Shown: positions 9,407 to 16,568 of the stretch, piece after piece
Layout of the letters: every line of letters begins with the position of its first letter
Numbering within the stretch: position 1 is the stretch's first letter
Assembly: GCF_003324185.1 (NCBI RefSeq)
Contig: NZ_PXUP01000006.1
Coordinates: forward strand, 62,001 to 126,000
DNA length: 64,000 bases
Reading direction: 5' to 3'
DNA from: Faecalibacterium prausnitzii
Lineage (GTDB): Bacteria > Bacillota > Clostridia > Oscillospirales > Ruminococcaceae
The notes under the pieces: model-generated
What the model was told of the DNA's origin: nothing
The model's database searches: none
Seen by the model: the letters and a program-made list of their open reading frames with translations, nothing else
Made by a program: the position numbers and the translations under genes

Positions 9407-10513
9407 TTATTCAGCGTCTGCTGCGTCCTTCTTGGGCTCCTCGTCCTCGCCGTAGTAGCCGCTCTCGGGACGGATATCAATGTTGTAGCCGGTCAGGCGG
9501 GCGCACAGGCGGGCGTTCTGACCCTTATTGCCAATGGCAAGGCTCAGCTGCTGGTCGGGCACGGTGACGCGGCAGGAGCGGGTCTCGCCGGGCAGCAACT
9601 CCACCTTGACCACCTTGGCGGGGCTCAGGGCTGCGGAGATAAACTCCGAGATATCCTCGCTCCACTTGACGATGTCGATCTTCTCGCCGCCCAGCTTTTC
9701 CACAACAGCGGCCACGCGGGCGCCGTGCTCGCCAATGCAGGCGGAAACAGGGTTGACGTTGGGGTCCTTGGACCAGACAGCCATCTTGGTGCGGGCACCG
9801 GCCTCGCGGCTGATGGCCTTTACCTCCACAGTGCCGTCAAAGATCTCGGGCACTTCCAGCTCAAACAGGCGCTTGACAAGGCCGGGATGGGTGCGGCTGA
9901 TCATCACGCGGGGGCCGCGCTCGGTGCTGACCACGTCCACGATGTAGACCTGCAGGGTCTCGCCCTCGGTGTACACCTCGCCGGGCACCTGCTCGTTGCG
10001 GGGCAGAACAGCCTCGCCGCCCTTGCCCAGATCCAGCGCTACAATGCCCTTCTCGGTATCCACGCGGGTAACGGTGGCCTGCACGATGTCATGTGCGCGG
10101 GACTGGATCTCGCTGAGCTGCTGGTTGCGCTCAGCCTCGCGGATGCCCTGACGGATGACGTGCTTTGCGGTCTGGGCGGCAATACGGCCAAAATCGCGGG
10201 TCTTGAGCGGGGTGATGATGCGGTCGCCCACCTCGTAGCTGCTGCGGATCTTGCGCGCCTCGGTCACACCGATCTCGGCGTGCTCGTCGTACCAGTCCTC
10301 GTCTGCCACGATATCCTGGATCAGTGCCACGTCAAAGCGGCCGGTGTCGGGGTCGATATCCACCCGGATGTGATCCTCCTCGACCTCATAGTTCTTCTTG
10401 ACGGCAATGATGATAGCCGCCTTGATCTTTTCGATCAGGTACTCTGCGGTGATGCCGCGCTCATGCTCCAGCATGGAGAGCGCTTCAAAAAAATCCTTAT
10501 TCGCTGCTGTCAT
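9407..10513 (-). CDS. nusA: Transcription termination/antitermination protein NusA
   Basis: Binds RNA polymerase and nascent RNA to modulate pausing and termination. The 368-residue length fits Firmicutes NusA, which lacks the C-terminal acidic repeats of E. coli. The N-terminal domain (MTAANKDFFEALSMLEHERG) is followed by an S1 domain (about 130-200, ending in YIVDVVSTERGPRVMISRTHPGL) and two KH domains with VSACIGEHGARVAAV and AIGNKGQNARL. The start at 10513 follows AGGAGG; the upstream open frame includes the rimP gap and is not coding. The leader of its operon has a hairpin that could serve NusA autoregulation. Confidence 0.97.
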   Translation of the reverse strand: MTAANKDFFEALSMLEHERGITAEYLIEKIKAAIIIAVKKNYEVEEDHIRVDIDPDTGRFDVALIQDIVADEDWYDEHAEIGVTEARKIRSSYEVGDRIITPLKTRDFGRIAAQTAKHVIRQGIREAERNQQLSEIQSRAHDIVQATVTRVDTEKGIVALDLGKGGEAVLPRNEQVPGEVYTEGETLQVYIVDVVSTERGPRVMISRTHPGLVKRLFELEVPEIFDGTVEVKAISREAGARTKMAVWSKDPNVNPVSACIGEHGARVAAVVEKLGGEKIDIVKWSEDISEFISAALSPAKVVKVELLPGETRSCRVTVPDQQLSLAIGNKGQNARLCARLTGYNIDIRPESGYYGEDEEPKKDAADAE

Positions 10514-10569
10514 TTTTCGGGTTCCTCCTATATATTTTGTTCTCTTTTCTCCATCAGAGACGGTTCTTC

Positions 10570-11055
10570 TCAGTTGAACAGATCCTCGTCGTCGCACAGC
10601 TGCACGCCGGAGGCTGCGTTCACCTCAAAGGTCACGGGGCCGTTTTCGGTCTCCAGCGTCACGGTGCGGCCATCGCGGCCGGTCAGGATGCCGGACAGCT
10701 CCCGCACGCCGTCAGCGTTGGGGCGGATGAGCTTTGCCCGCACCTTCTGGCCCTTGAGCGCCTCATAGTGCTCCGGGCGGGTCAGCTTGCGGCCAAGGCC
10801 GGGGCTGCCCACTTCCAGATAATAGCTCTGGTCGATGGGGTCTGCCTCATCCAGAATGGGGTCCAGTGCGTGGGACACCTCTGCACAGGTGTCGGTATCC
10901 ATGGTACCGTCCCGGTCGATGAGGATGCGAAGATACCAGTCCGGCCCTTCCTTCTCAAAAACCACATCCCACAGGCGCAGACCCATGCCTTCCACCGTGG
11001 GACGGACAAGCGCTTCCACTCTCTGCGCGGTGTTGCCGCCAGACTGCTTCGCCAT
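10570..11055 (-). CDS. rimP: Ribosome maturation factor RimP
   Basis: Needed for 30S subunit maturation. The 161-residue protein shows VEALVRPTVEGMGLRLWDVVFEKEG, YLRILIDRDGTMDTDTCAEVSHALDPILDE and YYLEVGSPGLGRKLTRPEHYEALKGQKV, all typical of RimP. The start at 11055 (MAKQSGGN) was chosen for GGAGG seven bases upstream. It is the first gene of the rimP-nusA-ylxR-ylxQ-infB-rbfA-nrnA-truB-ribF operon. Confidence 0.96.
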   Translation of the reverse strand: MAKQSGGNTAQRVEALVRPTVEGMGLRLWDVVFEKEGPDWYLRILIDRDGTMDTDTCAEVSHALDPILDEADPIDQSYYLEVGSPGLGRKLTRPEHYEALKGQKVRAKLIRPNADGVRELSGILTGRDGRTVTLETENGPVTFEVNAASGVQLCDDEDLFN

Positions 11056-11064
11056 AAAAAACCT

Positions 11065-11104
11065 CCAAACAAACAAGAAACGCGGACCTTGCGGCCCACG
11101 TTTC
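11065..11104 (-). promoter_or_regulatory. Leader hairpin with U-tract in the nusA operon (possible autoregulatory terminator)
   Basis: A 12-bp near-perfect stem GAAACGTGGGCC / GGTCCGCGTTTC (11077-11104, minus strand) with loop GCAA is followed by TTGTTTGTTTGG, directly before the rimP ribosome binding site. It lies between the promoter at 11130-11158 and the first gene. B. subtilis is known to control its nusA operon through a NusA-dependent leader terminator, and this weak, interrupted U-tract fits that type. Confidence 0.6.
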
Positions 11105-11129
11105 AGGTTAAACTATATCGTACTACTAG

Positions 11130-11158
11130 AATATAGCATACTCTTGCGATTTATGCAA
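11130..11158 (-). promoter_or_regulatory. Promoter of the rimP-nusA-infB operon
   Basis: TTGCAT (11153-11158), 17-base spacer, TATATT (11130-11135) on the minus strand. Transcription would begin about 70 bases before rimP. Confidence 0.85.
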
Positions 11159-11203
11159 GCATTTTCGCAATTTTTTTACCGTTGCGCGCCCTTTGGGGCT
11201 TTT

Positions 11204-12445
11204 TTACAGCACCCAGACGCCGTTTTCAAACAGCGGCACGGTGCGGCCATCGCGGCATTTACCGGTGATGCGGCTGTCCTCTGCACCGATCATCACGTCC
11301 TCGTGCAGGGAGGAGTGGTTCATGCCGCGGGCTGCCAGTTCTTCCTTGGAAAGGCCGGTGCCGCCTACGGTGGTGCCGGGGTAGCTGTCGCCAAAGGCGA
11401 TGTGGCAGGCAGCGTTCTCGTCAAACAGGGTGTTGTAGAACAGCTTGCCGCTGCGGTTGATGGGGCTGGAGGCAGGCACCAACGCCACCTCACCGATGTG
11501 GCGTGCGCCCTCGTCGGTATCCAGCAGCTGGCCCAGCAGGTCTGCGCCCTCGTCGGCGCCGTGCTCCACCACCTTGCCGTCCTTGAAGGTAACGTGGAAA
11601 TTCTTGATGAGCTGACCGTTAAAGACGTAAGGCTTTGTGCCGTAAACGATGCCGTCCACCTTATCCTTATGGGGCGCGGTGAACACCTCCTCGGTGGGGA
11701 TGTTGGGCAGGAAGGGCACGCCCTTCTCGTTTTTGCTGCCGGCGCTCTCCCACACCGCCTGTTCCGCCAGACCCACGGTCAGGTCGGTGCCGTTGGCGCT
11801 TTCAAAATGCACGCTTTCCAGATCCAGGGCGTTCATCTTTGCGCCCAGCTCGTTCAGGCGGTCCAGATGCTTCTGCCACTCCCCTACCGGGTCGCCGCCG
11901 GTCACGCGGCAGGTGTCGAAGATCAGCTTCCACTGTGCTTCAATGGCGGCTGCAGTGTCCAGCTCCGGGAACATCTTCTTTGCCCACGGCTCTGCGGGCA
12001 GGGCGGCGATGGACCACTGCACACGGTCGTTCATGGTGTACTCCCGCCACGGCTGCATAAAGCTGCGGTTCGCGCTGTTCACCCGGCTGATCTTGGCACC
12101 GTCCAGCCCGGCAAACAGTTCCGGGTCGTCCGCGATGAGGTGCAGCACGCACACACCGCCCTCGCTCTCGGCGTAGTCCAGATAGCGGCGCAGCTGCCAA
12201 CCCTTGTGGTCGGTCAGGGCGTCCTCGCTGCCCAGCTCCATGCGGATGCGGGTAACGGCATCATCCTGCCAGTTCACCTGCACGTCCCGCGCACCGGCCT
12301 CGTAGGCGCTGCGCACGCACAGCCGTGCCAGCGGGGCACCTTCCAGCGGGCAGTTGATGATCAGGGTCTGCCCCGGCTGCGGGTTCACACCCACCCGGAC
12401 GATAAAATCTGCATACTTTTGCAGCAGTTCGTTAAAGTTTTCCAC
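11204..12445 (-). CDS. Aminopeptidase, M29 family
   Basis: Cytoplasmic metallo-aminopeptidase of the AmpS/AmpII/aminopeptidase T family, which removes N-terminal residues from peptides. The 413-residue protein matches the usual length of about 410. Visible family segments include YADFIVRVGVNPQPGQTL at the N-terminus, NIPTEEVFTAPHKDKVDGIVYGTKP near 245, and SLHEDVMIGAEDSRITG near the C-terminus, which carry metal-ligand Glu, His and Asp residues. The start is a GTG at 12445, chosen because AGGAGG lies five bases upstream and no ATG is suitably placed. Confidence 0.9.
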   Translation of the reverse strand: MENFNELLQKYADFIVRVGVNPQPGQTLIINCPLEGAPLARLCVRSAYEAGARDVQVNWQDDAVTRIRMELGSEDALTDHKGWQLRRYLDYAESEGGVCVLHLIADDPELFAGLDGAKISRVNSANRSFMQPWREYTMNDRVQWSIAALPAEPWAKKMFPELDTAAAIEAQWKLIFDTCRVTGGDPVGEWQKHLDRLNELGAKMNALDLESVHFESANGTDLTVGLAEQAVWESAGSKNEKGVPFLPNIPTEEVFTAPHKDKVDGIVYGTKPYVFNGQLIKNFHVTFKDGKVVEHGADEGADLLGQLLDTDEGARHIGEVALVPASSPINRSGKLFYNTLFDENAACHIAFGDSYPGTTVGGTGLSKEELAARGMNHSSLHEDVMIGAEDSRITGKCRDGRTVPLFENGVWVL

Positions 12446-12535
12446 GTTAGAACCTCCTGTGGTGCATAGCCACCGTTGTTTTTTCTCAGTATACCGCGTT
12501 CCGGCGTTTCTGTCCACTATGGGCAGAGCTGCCGT

Positions 12536-13927
12536 TCACCCTTCCGATTCAAAAAAGGCGCGGGTCAGCTGCACCACCGTACCGGAAAGCAGCAGCAATG
12601 CAATGAGGTTGGGAATGCTCATCAGGCCGTTGAAGGTATCGGCGATGCTCCACAGCAGGCCAAGATCCATGGTAGCACCCAGAATGGCTACCAGAGCATA
12701 CACCACAAAGAAGGGGCGCGCCACCTTGTTGCTCTTGCACAGGAACACCAGAAAACGGGAGCCGTACAGACCCCAGCCGATGATGGTGGAAAAGGCAAAG
12801 CAGCACAGCGCCACGGCGGTAAAAATGGAAGCCCAGCCGCCGTAGGTGGTGGTAAAGCCGGAGATGGTCAGCTCAGCACCCGCAGCTGCGCCGTAGCCGA
12901 CCGGGGTGCCGCTGCACAGGATGACCAGCGCGGTCAGGGTGCAGATGACGATGGTATCGGCAAACACCTCAAAAATGCCGAACATGCCCTGCTTGACCGG
13001 CTTTTTGGTGTCGGCGCAGGCATGGGCGATAGAGCCGGTGCCAAGACCGGCCTCGTTGGAAAAGATGCCGCGGGAAACGCCCTTTTGCATACTGACGAAC
13101 AAACTGCCGATGGTGCCGCCGGTAAAAGCAGCAGGGTTGAACGCACCCGCCACGATGGATTCCAGCACATAGGGCAGGCGGGAGAAGTTGAGCACCACCA
13201 CGCCCACCGACAGCACAATATAGAACAGTGCCATAAAGGGCACCAGCTTCTCGCTTACGCTGCCAATGCGCTTGATGCCGCCCAGCAGCACCAGTGCCAC
13301 CAGCACCGCCACAAGGATGCCCACGATGAGGTTGAGGGTGGGCAGAAAGCTGCCGCCCACCAGCCCGTATTCCAGCAGGGCGGTATCCACTGCTGCCACG
13401 ATGGTATTCACCTGCGTTGCGTTACCGGTGCCGAACACGGTCAGCACGCCGAACAGCGCGTACAGCACGGCCAGAAACTGCCAGCGGCGGCCAAGGCCGT
13501 TTTTAATATAGTACATCGGGCCGCCCACCCACTCGCCGGTATCGCTGCGCTCCCGGAAATGCACGGCCAGCGTCACCTCGGCAAACTTGGTGCACATCCC
13601 CAGCAGCGCAGAGCACCACATCCAGAACACGGCACCCGGGCCGCCGATGGCAATAGCACCCGCCACACCGGCAATGTTGCCGGTGCCCACTGTGCCCGCC
13701 AGCGCGGTGCACACCGCCTGAAAGGGGGTCATGGCACCGTCCGAGGCGTCCCGCTTGCGGAACATCCGGCCCACGGTGGTGCGGATGGCGTAAGGGAATT
13801 TGCGGATCTGCAAAAAGCCCGTGCGGACACTGAGCAGCAGCCCCACGCCAATGATGCACACCATGGCGGGGATGCCCCAGATAAAGCTGTTCACCGCCTG
13901 ATTGACGGCGGCAATGGTCTCGATCAT
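12536..13927 (-). CDS. Alanine/glycine:cation symporter (AGCS family)
   Basis: Sodium- or proton-coupled uptake of alanine or glycine across the cytoplasmic membrane. About 463 residues with roughly ten hydrophobic segments. The family signature GTVGTGNIAGVAGAIAIGGP lies near residue 90, followed by AVFWMWCSALLG, and SNEAGLGTGSIAHA near 290 is also characteristic. The ATG at 13927 (MIETIAAV) was preferred over a GTG at 13960 and an ATG at 13939, which lack spaced ribosome binding sites. A consensus promoter is at 13989-14017. No clear terminator follows. Confidence 0.92.
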   Translation of the reverse strand: MIETIAAVNQAVNSFIWGIPAMVCIIGVGLLLSVRTGFLQIRKFPYAIRTTVGRMFRKRDASDGAMTPFQAVCTALAGTVGTGNIAGVAGAIAIGGPGAVFWMWCSALLGMCTKFAEVTLAVHFRERSDTGEWVGGPMYYIKNGLGRRWQFLAVLYALFGVLTVFGTGNATQVNTIVAAVDTALLEYGLVGGSFLPTLNLIVGILVAVLVALVLLGGIKRIGSVSEKLVPFMALFYIVLSVGVVVLNFSRLPYVLESIVAGAFNPAAFTGGTIGSLFVSMQKGVSRGIFSNEAGLGTGSIAHACADTKKPVKQGMFGIFEVFADTIVICTLTALVILCSGTPVGYGAAAGAELTISGFTTTYGGWASIFTAVALCCFAFSTIIGWGLYGSRFLVFLCKSNKVARPFFVVYALVAILGATMDLGLLWSIADTFNGLMSIPNLIALLLLSGTVVQLTRAFFESEG

Positions 13928-13988
13928 ATACTTCCACATCCTCTGTAATATCTTGCGCACTGACAGTTTTTGTCAAAACACGAAAATT

Positions 13989-14017
13989 ATTTTACCGTAC
14001 TTTTCCCGTAGTGTCAA
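13989..14017 (-). promoter_or_regulatory. Promoter of the AGCS symporter gene
   Basis: TTGACA (14012-14017), 17-base spacer, TAAAAT (13989-13994) on the minus strand, directly behind the terminator of the MATE gene. Confidence 0.85.
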
Positions 14018-14023
14018 TGAAAA

Positions 14024-14049
14024 ATAGGGACGTTATGAAACGCCCCTAT
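14024..14049 (-). terminator. Intrinsic terminator of the MATE gene
   Basis: Stem ATAGGGGCGTT / AACGTCCCTAT with a four-base loop, followed on the minus strand by TTTTCATTG. Confidence 0.8.
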
Positions 14050-14058
14050 CAGAAATTC

Positions 14059-15393
14059 TTATTTTTTATGTGTGACCGCCCGGCGGTAGACCGCACCGGA
14101 GACCACTGCCGCCAGCACCTCGGTAAGCCAGAAGGCGTGCCATGCGCCGTCTGCGCCCAGCCAGTTACACAGCAGTGCAGCCAGCGGCATGATGAAAACA
14201 ACGTACCGGCACAGCGCGATGACCAGCGATTCTGCACCTTTGCCCAGACCCTCCAGCGCACCGGAGGCGGTGGTGGAGACTGCCGAGATGACAAAGCCGA
14301 TGCTGATGATGCGCAGCGCGGTCTGCCCGGCGGCGATGGTTTCGGGGTTCTGGGTGAACAGTCCTATCAGCTGCCCGGAAGCAATCTGACAGATGACAGT
14401 GCCCGCCGCCATGATGGCCGCGCTCATGAGCAGGGTCAACCGGAACAGCTTTTTCACCCGGGCGTGCTCCCGCGCGCCGTAGTTGTAGCCGATAAGGGGA
14501 CGCATACCCTGCACGAAGCCGTTGGCAGGCAGGTACAAAAAGGTCTGCAATTTATAATAGATGCCCAGCACCACCACATAGCTCTGAGAAAAAGCCGCCA
14601 GCAATCCGTTAAGGAAGGTGACCAGCAGCGAGGGCAGCGCCAGATTCAGGATGGCCGGAACGCCGATGGCGTACAGTCTGCCATCCAGCACTGCATCCGG
14701 GCGCAGACAGCTGCGGCGCAGCCGCACCGGCAGCTCGGTACGCAGGTAGACTACAAGGTAGACCACCACGCTGAGCACCTGACCGATGCCGGTAGCCAGT
14801 GCCGCGCCTGCAATGCCCATGGCAGGCACCGGCCCAAGCCCGAAGATGAGCACCGGGTCCAGCAAAATATTGCACACGCAGCCGGTGATCAGCGCGACCA
14901 TGGACACCTTCATGCGGCCCACCGCCTGAAAGATCTTTTCAAAGGCCAGCGAGACCATGTTCACGACCAAAAACAGGAACACGATGGTGGAGTAGGTGAT
15001 ACCGGCAGCGATCAGCCCCTCGTCCTGCGTAAAGCGGCGCAGAAAGCCGGGCATGATGGCAATGCTGACCACCATCATCACCACGCCGTGCACAAGGCTG
15101 AGCACAAAGCCGTGGGTTGCGGCCGTCTCTGCCTTTTCGCGGTCGCCTGCGCCCAGATACAGCGCGATCATGGCGTTGATGCCGATGCCAAAGCCGATGG
15201 CAATGGCGTTGGAAAAGTTCTGGATGGGAAACACCAGACTTAACGCGGTCATGGCGTCCTCGCTGATGCGCGCCACAAACAGGCTGTCCACGATATTGTA
15301 GAGGCTGTTCACCAGCATGGAGACCACGTTGGGCAGTGCCATCGAGAGCAGCAGCGGCAGCACCGGCTTCTCCTTCATAAAAGTTTCGTTCAT
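14059..15393 (-). CDS. MATE family efflux transporter
   Basis: Cation-driven multidrug or metabolite exporter in the cytoplasmic membrane. The 444-residue protein has the two six-helix repeats of the MATE fold; PLLLSMALPNVVSMLVNSLYNIVDSLFVARI at the start and LVFPIQNFSNAIAIGFGIGINAMI near 50 are typical. The start at 15393 has AGGTGA upstream. The gene lies behind a roughly 210-base leader with a strong promoter, an upstream ORF and an intrinsic terminator, which suggests inducible expression. Substrate unknown. Confidence 0.9.
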   Translation of the reverse strand: MNETFMKEKPVLPLLLSMALPNVVSMLVNSLYNIVDSLFVARISEDAMTALSLVFPIQNFSNAIAIGFGIGINAMIALYLGAGDREKAETAATHGFVLSLVHGVVMMVVSIAIMPGFLRRFTQDEGLIAAGITYSTIVFLFLVVNMVSLAFEKIFQAVGRMKVSMVALITGCVCNILLDPVLIFGLGPVPAMGIAGAALATGIGQVLSVVVYLVVYLRTELPVRLRRSCLRPDAVLDGRLYAIGVPAILNLALPSLLVTFLNGLLAAFSQSYVVVLGIYYKLQTFLYLPANGFVQGMRPLIGYNYGAREHARVKKLFRLTLLMSAAIMAAGTVICQIASGQLIGLFTQNPETIAAGQTALRIISIGFVISAVSTTASGALEGLGKGAESLVIALCRYVVFIMPLAALLCNWLGADGAWHAFWLTEVLAAVVSGAVYRRAVTHKK

Positions 15394-15409
15394 TGAAAAA
15401 TTTCACCTG

Positions 15410-15592
15410 CTATCTGTAAAAAGTAAAAATGTGGAAGGCGCAGCACCGGCCTGTAGCCGGTTTCCGGCGCACAAAAAAGCCACACAATGGCCCTTGTGAG
15501 GTCATTGTGTGGCGAAAAGTAGCAATGTTGCTGTAAAAATCCACACGGTTTTTATGATCGCGGCAGCTGTCCGCGATATGCAGCCTGCGCAT
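15410..15592 (-). CDS. Possible 60-codon upstream ORF in the MATE leader
   Basis: Starts with ATG at 15592 (MRRLHIADSCRDHKN...), just downstream of the MATE promoter, and runs through both leader hairpins to a stop 17 bases before the MATE start. A GGAG lies 13 bases before the ATG, rather far. The peptide is Cys-, Arg- and Phe-rich and matches no family I know. It may be a regulatory leader peptide, or simply an open frame through a structured RNA. Confidence 0.35.
   Translation of the reverse strand: MRRLHIADSCRDHKNRVDFYSNIATFRHTMTSQGPLCGFFVRRKPATGRCCAFHIFTFYR
15432..15513 (-). promoter_or_regulatory. Attenuator hairpins in the MATE leader
   Basis: The first hairpin, GCCACACAATGACC / GGGCCATTGTGTGGC (15479-15513, minus strand), is followed by TTTTTT and is a strong intrinsic terminator placed inside the leader. 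A second hairpin (about 15432-15477), with ACCGGC / GCCGGT inside GCGCC / GGCGC arms, follows and ends near another T-rich run. Their location between promoter and gene points to transcription attenuation. Confidence 0.75.
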
Positions 15593-15612
15593 TTGCGGGC
15601 TGCAACTCCAGC

Positions 15613-15641
15613 AGAATACCACATTCTCAGCGGCGTGTCAA
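15613..15641 (-). promoter_or_regulatory. Promoter of the MATE leader
   Basis: Perfect TTGACA (15636-15641), 17-base spacer, TATTCT (15613-15618) on the minus strand. Confidence 0.9.
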
Positions 15642-15677
15642 GGGGTTTTGGTACAAAAGTATGACTTTTGTAATCAC

Positions 15678-15706
15678 TTGACCATTTTTACAGCAGGCGC
15701 TACAAT
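15678..15706 (+). promoter_or_regulatory. Promoter of the phosphodiesterase gene
   Basis: TTGACC (15678-15683), 17-base spacer, TACAAT (15701-15706). It is divergent from the MATE promoter. Confidence 0.85.
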
Positions 15707-15739
15707 AAGGCAAACCGGCTCTGAGGGAGGGCATTGTAT

Positions 15740-16285
15740 ATGAAATGGATGATCGCATCAGACCTGCACGGCTCCTATTATTATGCGCAGCAGCTGCAGC
15801 AGGCCTTTGAACGGGAGCAGGCCGACCGCCTGCTCTTTCTGGGAGACCTGCTCTACCACGGCCCCCGCAACGACCTGCCCCGGGATTACGCCCCCAAAAA
15901 GGTGATTCCGCTGCTGAACAGCCTTGCGCCCAGGCTGCTGTGTGTGCGCGGCAACTGCGACGCCGAGGTGGACCAGATGGTGCTCAATTTCCCGGTACTG
16001 GCAGACTACGCCGTGCTGCCGGTGGGGCAGCGGCTGGTCTACGTTACCCACGGCCATGTGTTCAACCTGAACCATCTGCCGCCCCTTGCCCCGGGGGATA
16101 TTTTGCTCCACGGTCACACCCATGTGCCCGCATGGACAAACTTCGGGCAGGGGAGCCTTTACCTGAACCCCGGCTCTGTAAGCCTGCCCAAGGAAAACAC
16201 CGCCCACAGCTACATGACCCTGGAGGGAAGCACCGCCTGTTGGAAGACCATGGAGGGCGCGTGCTACCACCAGCTGCAGTTGTGA
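15740..16285 (+). CDS. YfcE-family metallophosphoesterase
   Basis: Calcineurin-like phosphodiesterase of the YfcE/MJ0936 family; a cytoplasmic enzyme whose natural substrate is not settled for the family. The 181-residue protein contains the full set of metal-binding motifs: ASDLHGS (DxH) at residue 8, FLGDLLYHGPRN (GD) near 36, VRGNCDAEVD (GNCD) near 72 and LHGHTHVPAW (GHTH) near 126. The ATG at 15740 follows GGAGGG; a TTG two codons upstream is also in frame. It has its own promoter and is a single gene. Confidence 0.92.
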   Translation: MKWMIASDLHGSYYYAQQLQQAFEREQADRLLFLGDLLYHGPRNDLPRDYAPKKVIPLLNSLAPRLLCVRGNCDAEVDQMVLNFPVLADYAVLPVGQRLVYVTHGHVFNLNHLPPLAPGDILLHGHTHVPAWTNFGQGSLYLNPGSVSLPKENTAHSYMTLEGSTACWKTMEGACYHQLQL

Positions 16286-16333
16286 TAATGTTGTGATATT
16301 CCGGTTTTTGCCGGCAAAAGCTGGAAAAAGCTC

Positions 16334-16362
16334 TTGACGAACCGCCCGAAATGCTGTAAACT
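16334..16362 (+). promoter_or_regulatory. Promoter of a short RNA
   Basis: TTGACG (16334-16339), 17-base spacer, TAAACT (16357-16362). No ORF begins downstream before a terminator, so it appears to drive a short transcript. Confidence 0.7.
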
Positions 16363-16368
16363 AAGTAC

Positions 16369-16496
16369 AACCTTTAAAAATAGAGGGAGCTGTAAGCTTT
16401 GTACTGAACGCAGGCGGTGCAAAGTGTAGCAGTAAACCCCATAAGGCATCATAAAAAGACACCGGAGGCTTTGCATCAGCTTCCGGTGTTTTTTTG
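16369..16496 (+). ncRNA. Candidate structured small RNA or leader, class unknown
   Basis: A stretch of about 128 bases bounded by a promoter and an intrinsic terminator. It can fold with an 8-bp hairpin CTTTGTAC / GTGCAAAG enclosed by an outer helix of GGG and GCTG pairing with CAG and CCC near 16382-16437, followed by the terminator hairpin. I do not recognise it as SRP RNA, 6S, tmRNA or a common riboswitch. It may be an independent sRNA or the attenuated leader of the pyruvate-kinase-like gene that starts 73 bases later. Confidence 0.5.
16459..16496 (+). terminator. Terminator of the short RNA
   Basis: Stem ACACCGGAGGC / GCTTCCGGTGT (16459-16469, 16479-16489) followed by TTTTTTT. Confidence 0.9.
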
Positions 16497-16568
16497 TGCG
16501 CCGCCGGGCTATCTTTTGCAGCGCGGTCATGCTACAATAGAAAGAAAACGTGAATTGCAGGAGGAATT

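Noticed and set aside
9056-10768. 570-codon plus-strand frame
   Set aside because: Antisense to ylxR, nusA and part of rimP, and spans several real gene borders.
11161-11206. Plus-strand terminator GCCC-TTTG-GGGC with six Ts after it
   Set aside because: The stem is only four base pairs and no plus-strand gene precedes it.
16369-16496. SRP 4.5S RNA or 6S RNA as identity of the short RNA
   Set aside because: The conserved SRP distal-loop sequence and the central bubble of 6S RNA are not present.
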